From Durusdinium trenchii (lineage: Eukaryota > Sar > Dinophyceae > Suessiales > Symbiodiniaceae), in assembly GCA_963970005.1 (NCBI GenBank), contig CAXAMN010028983.1, forward strand, positions 177,131 through 241,130: a DNA stretch of 64,000 bases, written 5' to 3'. Below the pieces are notes generated by a model, which was not told the DNA's origin, searched no databases, and was given only the letters and a program-made list of their open reading frames with translations. The position numbers and the translations under genes are program-made. Within the stretch, counting starts at the first letter, position 1. Each line of letters opens with the position of its first letter. Positions 11,566 through 23,500 of this stretch are shown piece after piece.

Positions 11566-14500
11566 CTGGATGGACAAGGATGGACGAAGATAGAAATGTG
11601 AGGTGAACAAGAAATACCAGTTTCACCTAATTGTGTATTTCCTATGAGTTTTCGAGTTTGAAAGGTCGATGTCATCAGTCTATCCATGAACACAAACCCT
11701 GTCAACCTGACCTTATAAAGACCCTTTCAACCCCACCATGCCCCACCAAAACGCACTGGCTCGAGCTCCACACAATACGAAAGGGGCCTCGTAGAGTTTC
11801 TGGAAATCATAGGGCCGCCCGGACGCCTCCGCGAAGGCAGGCAACGCAATGGACGCCTCAGCACCGGCCGGGACGTCCTCGGTCGATGCTCACATATCTC
11901 CGTAAGTTGTCGTAAAAAGATATATATTAAAAAAAATATATATTATATGTAAGCCTCCCCCTGTACCTGCCTCTCATGGCACATGTTTTCGCCTGACTGT
12001 AGGAAACATGTGGGCTACACCTATTTCCCCACCTGTCAGGTGAGGGTTGTCAGATTTTATGTCAGCTGGCGCCCTCCTCCTCCTTCTCCTTGCTCAGGAG
12101 CTGATTGCCCGAAACCGGTTCTAGACGCAGCGAAACATAGTTGTTCAGCTATGTGGTGTACGGTATGCCTGCTAGAGAACGCAGGAAATTCATATCGCTG
12201 AAAATCACACAAACTCCATGACGTATAACTGCACCTGCCGTCCTCCTAAGATCGAGCAATGATGGGGCAACTATATGAGGAATACTTATAGAGTGGTGAG
12301 AACTGGATGAACTCAAACCTTGTTGCGAATGCATCGTGCAAGCTCTCCTCCAAGCGCCGTGGAACATACCGAATGTGCATGTTTAAGGATTTGCAGGCTC
12401 AGTACGGCGCTGGTGTGGCAAAGCAATTGCGAGATTCTAACGAAGACCTTCATAAATCGGAGACCGATGCCGGCACTCATACTGGCGTGGAGGAGGACTG
12501 GTGTCAGCTAAAACAAAGCATCACCACCAAGTTACGTACGTGATCGGTCACGCCATGTTTATAGTATAGGTGGTGATGTTTAGTCAGAGCTGACCTTTCT
12601 ATGTCCATGTGTGTCTCTCAAACCTCTGAACCACTACTTGGTAGAGCTCTTTAAGGGTGTCTCCCACCGTGTAGGACTTTGAGCTCATCCGGGTGTGGGA
12701 TAGCTAACATATGACGACGATTGCGAAGATGAACTTGCTCTAAACCTTAGACCGCGACTTGATCTCTGAATGAAACAGACCCTTCAAGCATTGCATCTTT
12801 TTTGGGCAGCTATATATCTATCTATACCCCAAAGCTCATTTTGGACCCTCCCCCCCCCCCCCCCAGTTTTTTCAGAAGGCATTTGGAGCCCTATATACTA
12901 TAAAGCTGACACAGGATTAAGTAATCACCCCCTATTAATCCATCCCAGCTCGACCCCCCCAAGACTAAACTATTTTAAAAACTAGATTTCCACCTTGGCA
13001 TCATATTAATTATTTTAATCTACCAGAAACCTCCCCCTATTAATCAATCCCAGCTGCCCCAGAAACATGTAGTTTACTATTGTATCTAAAAATTGTTTTT
13101 GTTTTCTTTTTGCTAGCATTCAATATCTTCATCTCCTCATCTTCCTGATTTTCACAACCACCTCTCAACTGCCTCATCCTGCTCACCAATCCTTTTGATG
13201 GCTTCTCCTCAGGTCTCATGCTACCAACCATCCCCCAAAACAACAAAAACTCTCTAGCAAAAGTCGTTCATTTTCACTTATACCTCTATCAAAATCTTAA
13301 CTTTCTCAAGCTCACAAAAGGGTACCCCTCACACAGGCCCTACCCCACCAATAGTAGGACCACCCCCTATGAATCAATCCCAGCTGCCCCAGAAAAATAT
13401 AGTTTACTATTGTATTTCTGGTTATTTTTGTTTTTTTGCTAGTATTCAATATCTTCATTTCCTCATCTTCCTGATTCTCACCACCACCCCTCAACTGCCT
13501 CATCCTGCTCACCAATCCTTTTGATGGCTTCTCATGGCACAGAATCCCATCAACCATCATCCATGATCAGGTCCAGGTCCTCATCTCATCATCCATCATC
13601 AGGTCATCATCTTTATTAAGGGGATGTGGTCCTCAAATACCTCCTATCTCAGACCTTGTTGACCTTGACGGGGGGGGCCGTTTATGAATCCTACGTCGAG
13701 ATTAGCCTCTTCGAAGGTCATCAAATAAAACTAAGACCGTTTTGACATAACATAATAACCTCCACCCGAGGCAAGTTGCTACCGGTGGTGAGATTGCAAG
13801 GTTGCAGTCATCGGCTCTCGGGCTACATGTGGAGCCTGGAACCGTGAACACCCTTCCCGAGGATCAGCCGAAGCTCAAAACAAGACAAAACACTCAGCGA
13901 CTAGTTGCTTCTAAGATTTCCGCGCTGAGTGCGAAGAATGCGGAGATCATGTCGTGAGATTCCAAAGTCAACGACTCAGAGAGGCTGTTTCTTGACGTCA
14001 GCATTTCTGCTTATAGATGTCAAATGAAGTTCACTTACCGTCATTGCGCACAAAAATGGGTTCACTGCCATGGCGCAGGTGAACCCCTTTGTATACCTCA
14101 CCAAAACATTCCAAAACTCTGAGGACTGGGTTTGCCAATGAGTTGGCAGCCCGCAAAAGGGATATGGACAACTGCAAGGCCAAGTTGGAGACCCTGTACT
14201 TCCAACGCTTGGATGATTGGAAGGACCGACCGGACTTGCTTTCCAAGGTGAATGGCGCCATCCTTTCTTGCGATGCAGCATTGACCTGGCCATCGAAACT
14301 GAGGCCGAACACCGGCGCACCGCCACCACACAACGGTGATGTGCCTGCAGCGCGGCCAACTGAGCCTTAGAGATCTGAACTCTGAGCTGTAAGCGCAGAA
14401 GTCTCGAAGTCGGGGACCTGTGTGTGTGTTTTGTGCTTGGAGACTGGTGGCAAACTAGCTAGTGAACATAATTTGGCAAACCTCCTGTTCCAGCAAGAAT

Positions 14501-17500
14501 GGAATTCTGCATAACAAACTGACGGCATGAGAAGGATGTGGTGCCTCCGTGCCTCCGGATTGCAGCCTGGTCTGATTGATATCATGATGGTAATATGGAA
14601 CACCCTGGACCCAAGCTGGGACTCGGAGGGCCTCTAAAGAGTTTTTGCGCTTTGATGTTTGGGTGGGTATCGGGTTTGAAGCATATGAGGCACTCACAAT
14701 CCATTGAACCTTTGCGTATACTATATGCGACTTTGAATTCGGTGGCCTGAAAGCCAAAGCCACAAGATTAAAAGTGATAAGGTTTAGTTGCCACTCAAGA
14801 TTCTTAAGTTGGTGGTTTGGGGGATCCACTAGGCTTGACAACCCAGGTTTGCTACTCAAGATACATATGATTTGGGGGATCCACTGCAGGGCTTGACAAA
14901 CAAGGTTTGCCACTCAAGGTTTTAATTTTGGGGATATACGGGGCTTGACAGCCCAAGCCGATTTGGGTGATCCATGGGGCTTGACAACCCAAGCCCGGAG
15001 CCAATGGCCTGAGATTAGCTGCAGTGTCGATACAACCTGTTCGTAGCTCTATGCGAGAAACAAGTTCCATGCATGAATGCAACCCCATTTAATCGAAAGC
15101 CTTACAATGGCCAGCAAATACAAAGTCAGAACAGCACACTGTAAAACACGTTGTTTTCATAGCAAAGGTAGGTACTGGGGGGTACATATATATATATATA
15201 TAATTGTATATATAATTATATGTTATATACGTATATAATGACATATTATTCTCTGTTAGAAACAAGTGAATGCTCTATGTCCAGTGAGCCCAAGCCCTAA
15301 GCGCATCCCAATGAACTGTTTGACGACCCAGGATGAATACCGTCCTCATCCCATCTCATACCCATCGGGTTCGGCATGTTCCGGCTCGTGGACGGGACCG
15401 AAATCACCAGCGACACCACGGTTCGTTTCGCGTTGCATCAGGTTTGGAAGTCTATTCCCGAGTAGTCGCCTCGTTTTGCTGGGTAGAATGGAGAACAAAG
15501 GCCAGTACATACCCATATACTTTCTCGGCCAAGCTTTGGCTGTTGATCCATTGATAATAGGATCTCTGCGTCTGTCCAAGCACCCAAGCAACCACCTGCA
15601 ATTCGATTCAGTATCGTATGGTATTGGAATTTGAGAGGACCAGCCGCCACAAGCCGACTAGATTAACCTGTCAAGACTAGGCTTGTTACATGGAGATGCT
15701 TCTTGAACACCATCGTCCAAGAAAGGTCCAAGAGGCTAAATTGCAAACGGCGACCTCATCTCGCGAAGTGTATTCAATGATCTCAGTGCAAAGGTTAGAA
15801 CAATGGATGGTGCCCAAGTGATTCTGGTTGGACTTGCTGTTGGCGTGATCCTCCGGCACGGAAGTGTCAGTCTCGTCTCGCGTCTGCGCCCGAAAGACAT
15901 GAAAATCAAACGGGCCATGACCTCGGCCCCTTGCCTTTTACTCTTGCCACTGTTGCTGGATTTTGGTGGAAGAAATCCTGAGATGTGCAAACAGTATATG
16001 GAATCTTCTACTGGATACAACTCCAGAATGGCTGTCAGGATGTTTGACCTTCTTGTATCACCAATTGCCATATATTATCATATATTATGATGAATGAACC
16101 TTTTTGGCCTAGAGCCTAGTGATCCTCCGGTAGTTGTACTGTCCACAGGCTCTAACTTCAGGCTCCAACAGTCTTCAAACTGCCAGTCCAACCCATTCAT
16201 TGTAGTGTCGCCTTGGAAGCCTGAAGGAACATACAATGAGACGACACATCTGCGTCATGTGTGGGTGAACTTAAGCAAGGTATGTTGACGGATCCAGCCT
16301 TATAAAGCATGAAAGGAGTGCCCGTCTCGATCTGCGCCTGACTGGCACAATCTTCTGGATTCTCAAGTGCATTTTTATCTTTGTCTTCCAGATCATTTGA
16401 CTACTAAATGTGCTTTTTGGTGGGAAGTACTGAAGCAAACATATAACACAATATCCATGATCAAAATAATTGTGAGTCGTTGTGAGTCCGGCGTCAGACG
16501 GGCCGGTTCCTGCAGCTACCAGGCTACCCATAGAGTTTGGGTATCCCATCACCAGTAGCAGTGGATGATAATGCTTGGTACAGGCATGAAAAGGTTAAAA
16601 GGCCTTTCTGAATATGTATTATATATTATATATATATGATGACATTATATGACAATCTTTACCGCTTGTTACTGGTAATGAATGGGACACACTCTTTTTG
16701 GAGATACCTAGTAGAAAGAGGAGTATTTTAGTATATTCGTCTTCCAATGTCTTCCACACCGCTTCGGCTGTCAGCACGAATCCGCTGACATGGCTTCGCC
16801 GGACCCGCCGATCTCGGACACATTCTGAACGTCCATTACCCCAAACACCATGTGAAAGTCCATTGGATCGGGAGTTTTTTAGGAAGAATTTCAAGAGCAG
16901 TAGCAATTGTATGATGCTTTTCGCCCATGTTTGTCTACTCAGTTTTGGTCTTTTACACTAGCCCGGGCCTCTACAAGCTCTCTACACAGACTGGCCTCTT
17001 TATTTCAGAGGCCCACCCAGCTCCCAGCTCGTTGGCTCCACTTGTTGTGGGGAATTCGCACCCTTCGTCGCTCCTTTTCGCTCCACCGGAACTCTCCTCC
17101 GGCCGCGCCTGCAAGATCTGCGAGAACAGGTGCCGCGCCTTCACCGTCTTCCGGCCACGCTTCTCCGCCTCAAGCCTCGCTGGGTCGGCTCGGAAAGCAA
17201 AAGCCGGGGCGAAGCAAATGAAAGCGCCATGGTTAACATAGTGTTTTTGGTTTAAACGTGGTTTTGACATGTGTTTACTATGAGAGGGGTCCTCCATGGT
17301 GAGACGAAAACCCAACATGTTTAAAGAAAGTCATGCATTTGTTCCACGAAAAGATCGAGCAAAGATGAGGAGATCTGTTTTCGGCGTTTCTGTCACACTT
17401 CCGCACAACACGCGTTTTAGAGACGGGTCTATAATATTATGTTCGACCTTCCATTAAGGTTGTGATGATTTGGCGTCAGGAAGAAATCCAACAAGCATTT

Positions 17501-20500
17501 GGATTCGACCCTTTTTGCTCCGGATTTCTGGGATTTCTCAGGTTCAATATGGCAGCTAGTCTGTATGTTGGAAGAAAGGTTGGAAGCTCTCTCAGAGCTA
17601 GTGGATTCAATATGGAAGCTCTATATGTTTACTAGCTAGTCTGTCATGTTGGAAGCTCTGTCATCTCGGTCTTCCAGCATGTCGATGGCTGACCTGCCTC
17701 GTGTAGAGTTCGTCGAAGGCGTCGCCCCAGAAGTCCATCAAACCCTTTCCGGTCTCCTCGAAGGAACACCAGTGTGACGCACCGTTTTACTTGGTCACAA
17801 AGCGATGCAACACTGGACATTTGAATGCTGGGTTGATCTGCATAGGTGTGGATAGTGTTTGTTTTGTTGTTCCTATGCTAATTGGGTGACTTTGGGCAAT
17901 GGCTCCTTCTGCAGCAACAACTCTTGGACCCTGGTTGTGCACATGTTCACCTGGAGTGACTGAGTGAAATAACATGTTCTGGTGACCCCAACCACACGTG
18001 TGCACACTAATGAGCCCTCGGAGTTACGTGGGACGTAAAACAGATTCACAATCTCGCATGTGGGCCATGGATAGTTCTATGATAAGTTCTATGTGTCCCA
18101 GTCGTTTTCCATGTGTTGTTTCATGCTTTGTCATCCCTAATTTTCCCTTTTGCCATCTATGGTTTCCCCCTTTGCCATGGGTTCTGTCATCGTCCAACAA
18201 AACTGCTTGCTGGTCCTGATCGAAGGCCTCATTGGGGCAAAAGAGTGTCCAATCCTCATCAGCCTTGACCTGGCCGCAAAAAACACCATCAATACACTGC
18301 CTGGAATCATCATGGGAGTTCACCACCTTTTTTACAAAGGAAAAAGGTCATCCAAGCGGCCATGTTCATCCATGATGATTCCAAATACCCTCAAGACTGA
18401 ACAGAACCTACCTGGATCATCCACATGTCACACTCCTAGACTTCCCTACACTGGCCTCCAGTGCAAACTCATTGGATGATCCACAGGCCACATGTCACTT
18501 CTCCAGCTGCAAAAACAGCTTTCCCAGACGTCAGCGACTTGCAGCGACCGCCGTGCAATTCAACTGCCGTGCAAATGCTCAATTCTTTCCCGGTAAAATG
18601 ATGCACCAAGATCATCATTCGACGGCTTTTTGCCTTGTAACATTGAAACAAACAGGAACAGCACGGGCCTCCCACATTCTGAGCTCCAGTCCTGTGGACA
18701 CCTCCCGTGTTTCCGTCCGACCGGTCCCTCGTTGATTCCTGTCCGAGAGACTCGCTTCATGAACAGATCGGGCACCCACAAACCTCGGCAAGCTGCGGCA
18801 CGAGAGACTCGCTAGTGACTAGTGAGATTGAGACAGAGCGGCTGAACCCTGCGGGTGTTTCTTGATTGTATACGTATCATTTTGGGAGTACTTTTCATGT
18901 GGCTAAAAATTGGTTTCCGCCAGGGAAGCTACAATGTAGCTTTGTGCCATCCTGAGTGCTGAGCTATCAAACTTCAACAACATGCAAAAGGGCAAACGTC
19001 AGAGATTTGTCATTGTTTACCTGGTCAATTCTTACATACTACACGTTTTAGACCCAATGCCCGCACACTTCGTTCGGAAAGAGAAGCACGGCGGATGCTG
19101 ATGACAAGGCAAGTTGAGAGTCCAACAACGAAAATAAACACCCACCAAGGCACCATAAAACAAATCTCTTGCTCGCTGCTCTTCCTTGCCGTGGTTCTTG
19201 CGCAGCTCCAAGAACTCATAGACGTCCGCGTGCCAAGGTTCCAAGTAGACTGCTACAGCACCCTTCCGCTTGCCACCACCCTGACGATTGGCACAAAAAC
19301 CGCATGCTTGGCACATCGAAATGAAGAGAAAATACAAAAGGAGCACTCAAGAACGTCTAAAGACCGTCTAACATTTGCCTTGGTGGTGCGAAACAAATAA
19401 TCCCGCCAACCCAACCTCATGGGCTTTCTCAAAGAAGGAACCCACGGTGCGACGCGAAGTACCCACGGTCAAAGTTGGTGTCTCTGTGTGTCTCTTACGC
19501 AAGTCACTAAATTTCATTAATTGGATGACCTTGACGCGTCATCAATGACCAGCCCCCCATAGTTGAAAGATGTGGACCAGGCTCTTCGTCTTCGCTTGAC
19601 CCCAACTCCATGTGGTGCCAATGCTCAAGGATTTGGCAAAACGTTCTAAATCGACCATATGGATCTCCCCAAGAATGACAAGAATGATCGAATTCCCATG
19701 AATTTGACATGCTTGCAGGAACATGCTCCACGTTCGCCCACGAGCCCGCGGCCTGGTCCACATAGCGTGCCGTCTCGTTAAAGTTCCGGAGCATGGGTAC
19801 CAGGCCGTTGCTGGTGCCGTTGGTGCCCCTGATGTAGGAGCCACTGGCGCGAATGTTGGAGACCTCGTTACCCACGGACGGTCCGACGGGCCGACGGACA
19901 GCGAGGTCCCGCCTCTCTCGACTGGGCCCATCGATCGGCACCGTTTTTGGGGCGACGAAAAAGTGCGAAGCGACATGCTGATCCTTTCGAAGACTACGAG
20001 ATGCAGATGCAAACACCTACGAACAGTGGGTCGTTTGAACAGCTTGACAAAACAAAACTCAAAGGAGCCTGAGGAGACATTCCCAACTATATACATACAA
20101 CCACAGTTCATGGAAAAACCAACCAGCAACAAATGACCAAACGTCCATATGGATTCCCAAACTCGCATATAGGTACAGTTCCAGTACTGTTCTTCTCCAT
20201 GTTTCCCAAATGGATTTCTGGTCTTTCTCCATGCGTTGCCCCGAAGATCTCAACGAGCCACTACGCGAAACCGCCGGGTCACGGCCACACCAATGCCGCC
20301 GGCAGATTTGGAGATCACAGCACATTGCTTCAGGGTGTCATAGATCCCATCGATGCTGTCTCCCTGGAGGTTTAGGAACTAGGGCCTAGGGGGGCGACTC
20401 TCACGTATTAGCTGATTGAGGTGGATCCTTGGATATCCTTGGTGCTGCATTAAGAGTACAGGCCCTGCAAGGAGGGGGTTGTAAGATTTGTAAGGAATTC

Positions 20501-23500
20501 CATGGATGTTGTGTTGTTTGTATTTGTTCATCATTGAAAAAAATTGTTGTGTTCGGTAGTTCCGGGCCCTGGGCAGTTCTAGAAAGAACAGCTTGGTTCA
20601 GGTCGGAGACAAACCAACACACCTGGCAAACATGATCATTATTGGGGCTAGACAGCTATAGAGATATCTTAAGCAACATGTGAAGACATCACTCAAAAGC
20701 CCTCCAAAGCAGGCTATGAACAACTTGAACATGGGCATCATGGCTGCATGTGCGTGACGGAATACTCGCGGGATCTTGGCATATATCTTGACCATTTGTT
20801 GTATAGCTGTTGGTGGTCCTTTTTCAGCAGTACAGGGATCACTCAAAAAAAGAAACGCCCTGGTGCAACATGCCCAGATTCCAAGTTGCATGGAGATTAT
20901 TCCTTGTCCAAAGCTTTTTAAGAGCCAAGTCGAAACTGTGAGGTCTCCACTTGTTCGCACCATCTTCTTCTACCCATCACGGTCGACCATTAAAGTCTTC
21001 CAGAGTCGACCGAAGGTGCGGTCTCATCGGATCAGGTGAACGGGCACCTGCATCTTCAGCAGAAAACAGGATGACATCTGCGGATAAGGCGTCCCTGCAT
21101 TGAAGAGCGTCGGCGTCGCGTGAGTGAAGTACTTCCTCCGGCGGTGTGTTCAGTGGGAAGCGTTTCGCGGGAAGCGAAGCGGAGGGGTCCCAAACTGAAA
21201 ATGCGACGAGGGTCCCAAACGATTGGATGAGGCAAAGGAACATGGAGTCCATGGAGAGAAACTGTTGGCTCTTTCATCCATGTTCCCGCCACAGCACGCC
21301 GCCAAACCAAAAAAAAAGTCTAATCCAAGGATGTTCATGTCATTTCAATCATTTCTAGACATTTATATGGTTCCATCCGGATTGAACATTAAACTTGCTT
21401 TCCACCATTAAACAAGTCACCCGGTCGTCTCCTGGACATCAGCTCATACGTTTCCAGTGTGGCTTTGAGATCTCCACAGTGGATCCCACATGCTGCGCGC
21501 ATGATCAGGTGCTGAGGACGCTCGACAATCCGGCCACCCACACGCAGCAAGTAAGACTTCTCCAGAGTTTTGAAGCCTCAGAAGCTTCCAAGCCGAGGTT
21601 CGAAGGGACAGGTCAAACGGATGAATTTCACCGACAGCGATGCTGTTTTTTGGCATATATCATCATATATCCCCCCAGGTAAAGGAGGCAAGAAGGACAT
21701 ATATGGATGGACAAAAAGAGCCGTGGGAGGTTTTCCTCGTGGACTTGGTGAGCGATGGTGAAACAGTCGCAAAGCCTGGCGGAGTGGGGTAAAAATACCC
21801 AAAGGCTTCCAAGAGTTGTGGTCTATTCCTTTCGAAACACCTATGTACGGTCTACTTTTGCTCACTCCAGTGAACTGTTCCTTTCGCTCCTTCATTGTCT
21901 CTCTTCCATTCAAGGGGTGACATGAGGTCTCACATTGAAGAACTTGCGATGAACACCCCCCAAAATGACGGGTGGATCCACCACCGCCTCGAGTCTGACT
22001 ATCGAACATCGACTCCGACACCGCTTCGCTGGTGGATCCCCGACCTCGCACCGAAACGGGTCGCCGACCTCGCCGAGGAGCCGAAGTAGTCGTAGCCCAA
22101 ATCTCTGTCATAGTCGATGGCCTGCGGAGCAGGTCGGGGGCGCGGAGCATGTCGAATCCCGGGCTGGGCTCCTGTCCCACCTCCGAAAAGCTTCGTTCGT
22201 TGCCAGCGGATGCGGGGAAGATGGTGGGTGGGTGGTTTGGGTGGGGGGGGAGAGTGCCTAGCTTCTGAGGATGTGGGACGGGAGTTTTTGGGAATGATGA
22301 CCAGGCGTCCCGGACATCAGTGACATGTGACGACGACACTCCTTCGTCCTTCCTTCCACTCAGGACTGTTTCAAGCTACTAGTACCACAGTGCAGACAGA
22401 GACACACTAGTCCACAAGTGCAAACATAAGAAAAACTGCGGCACCTTGCATGGTTGTATCATGCTATATCTTGTATCTATGTGGATGAAACAAACTAAAC
22501 ATGCTAGTTAGTCGTCCTGTCTCTCTTGCTGGGTCTTCTCCCCAGTGATGTGGCCTCATCGAGCTCCTTGCCGTTCTCCTTCACAAAGTCCCAGATCTCC
22601 TCCGGTTTTCACGCGAGATCTCGACCAGCCGATGGGTTCGGTTGGTGCGTGCAACATGGTGCAACCCACAGAACCCGGCGAGTCCAACAGAAGAAATCGA
22701 CCTCCCAAGAGAGGTTAAGTCATATAGGACCCTACTGAGGTATAGATAATCATGGATCATCTGTATCTTTAGGGTTCTTCAACCTCTGCTGGTCCTACCA
22801 AAACCCATGCCAAACGAAGACCAAAAAACCGGCCGTCCTGGGCGAGCAAGCCAGCATTACGGCCCTGCGGATCCACGTAATGGAAAAGGATCTTGCAGGT
22901 CTCGCAGAATGAGTCAGAGGTGTTCCTAAGTCGGTGAGAACTGACATGGCAGTGCAATGCATGAGACAAGTCCTGATAATGCAGCGCAATGCATGAGACA
23001 AGTCGAACGATTTTAGTCATAGGGCGAGAAAAAACAACTCAAACCGAATGGGAACCGACATGAACCGACCAAGGAGTCACTTGTCAAACCGGATAGTCAC
23101 CAGGCGTAATCCACTGGGCGAAATGCAGAAGTATACCGGATTGGTAGCTTTACATGAGGGTATCATACAGGGTATCATTCAAAGATCCAACTGATGGCAC
23201 CCATAAGGGTATCATATGTCATAGGATATCATACCGGAAAACTCCGTTCCCATAGGGTATCATTGTTCCAACTGATGCACCCTGGACCTCCTTGACACCA
23301 CCGTAGACCGTCCACCGTCCCGGGAAAGACCAGTGTCTTGTGAAGGTTGGAGACCGCGATGCGCGCCGCCAGGGTGGAGAAGTCCGGATGCTTCTGAGAC
23401 ATGTAAGCACCTGAGACATGGTGGATCATACCAGATATGACTCATACCTACAGCACCTGTAGCTAAAGCGCCTCAGGATGGGACCATCACTGGGACTGGA

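Larger units (their letters stand above)
11566..15730. other. RNR1 intron 18 (largest resolved intron)
   Basis: About 4.2 kb between exon 18 and exon 19, against roughly 0.2-2.4 kb for the other introns. It contains two plus-strand coding-like fragments (12308-12543 and 14080-14370), a C15 run at 12850-12864, a ~172-bp duplication at 13033/13363, a degenerate repeat cluster at 14787-14997 and an AT-rich patch at 15187-15245. It may also hide one very short RNR1 exon. Confidence 0.6.

Noticed and set aside
17490..17510. tRNA B-box-like sequence on the minus strand
   Set aside because: No T-stem pairing and no upstream A box; it lies in a reductase intron.
19542..20168. 208-codon minus frame over the reductase
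   Set aside because: Wrong frame: the conserved reductase peptide [18 protein letters not shown] is in the neighbouring frame and bounded by splice sites at 19753-19863.
21578..22339. 253-codon minus frame
   Set aside because: It spans an intron and reads reductase exon 7 out of frame; the true exons are 22082-22121 and 21432-21576.
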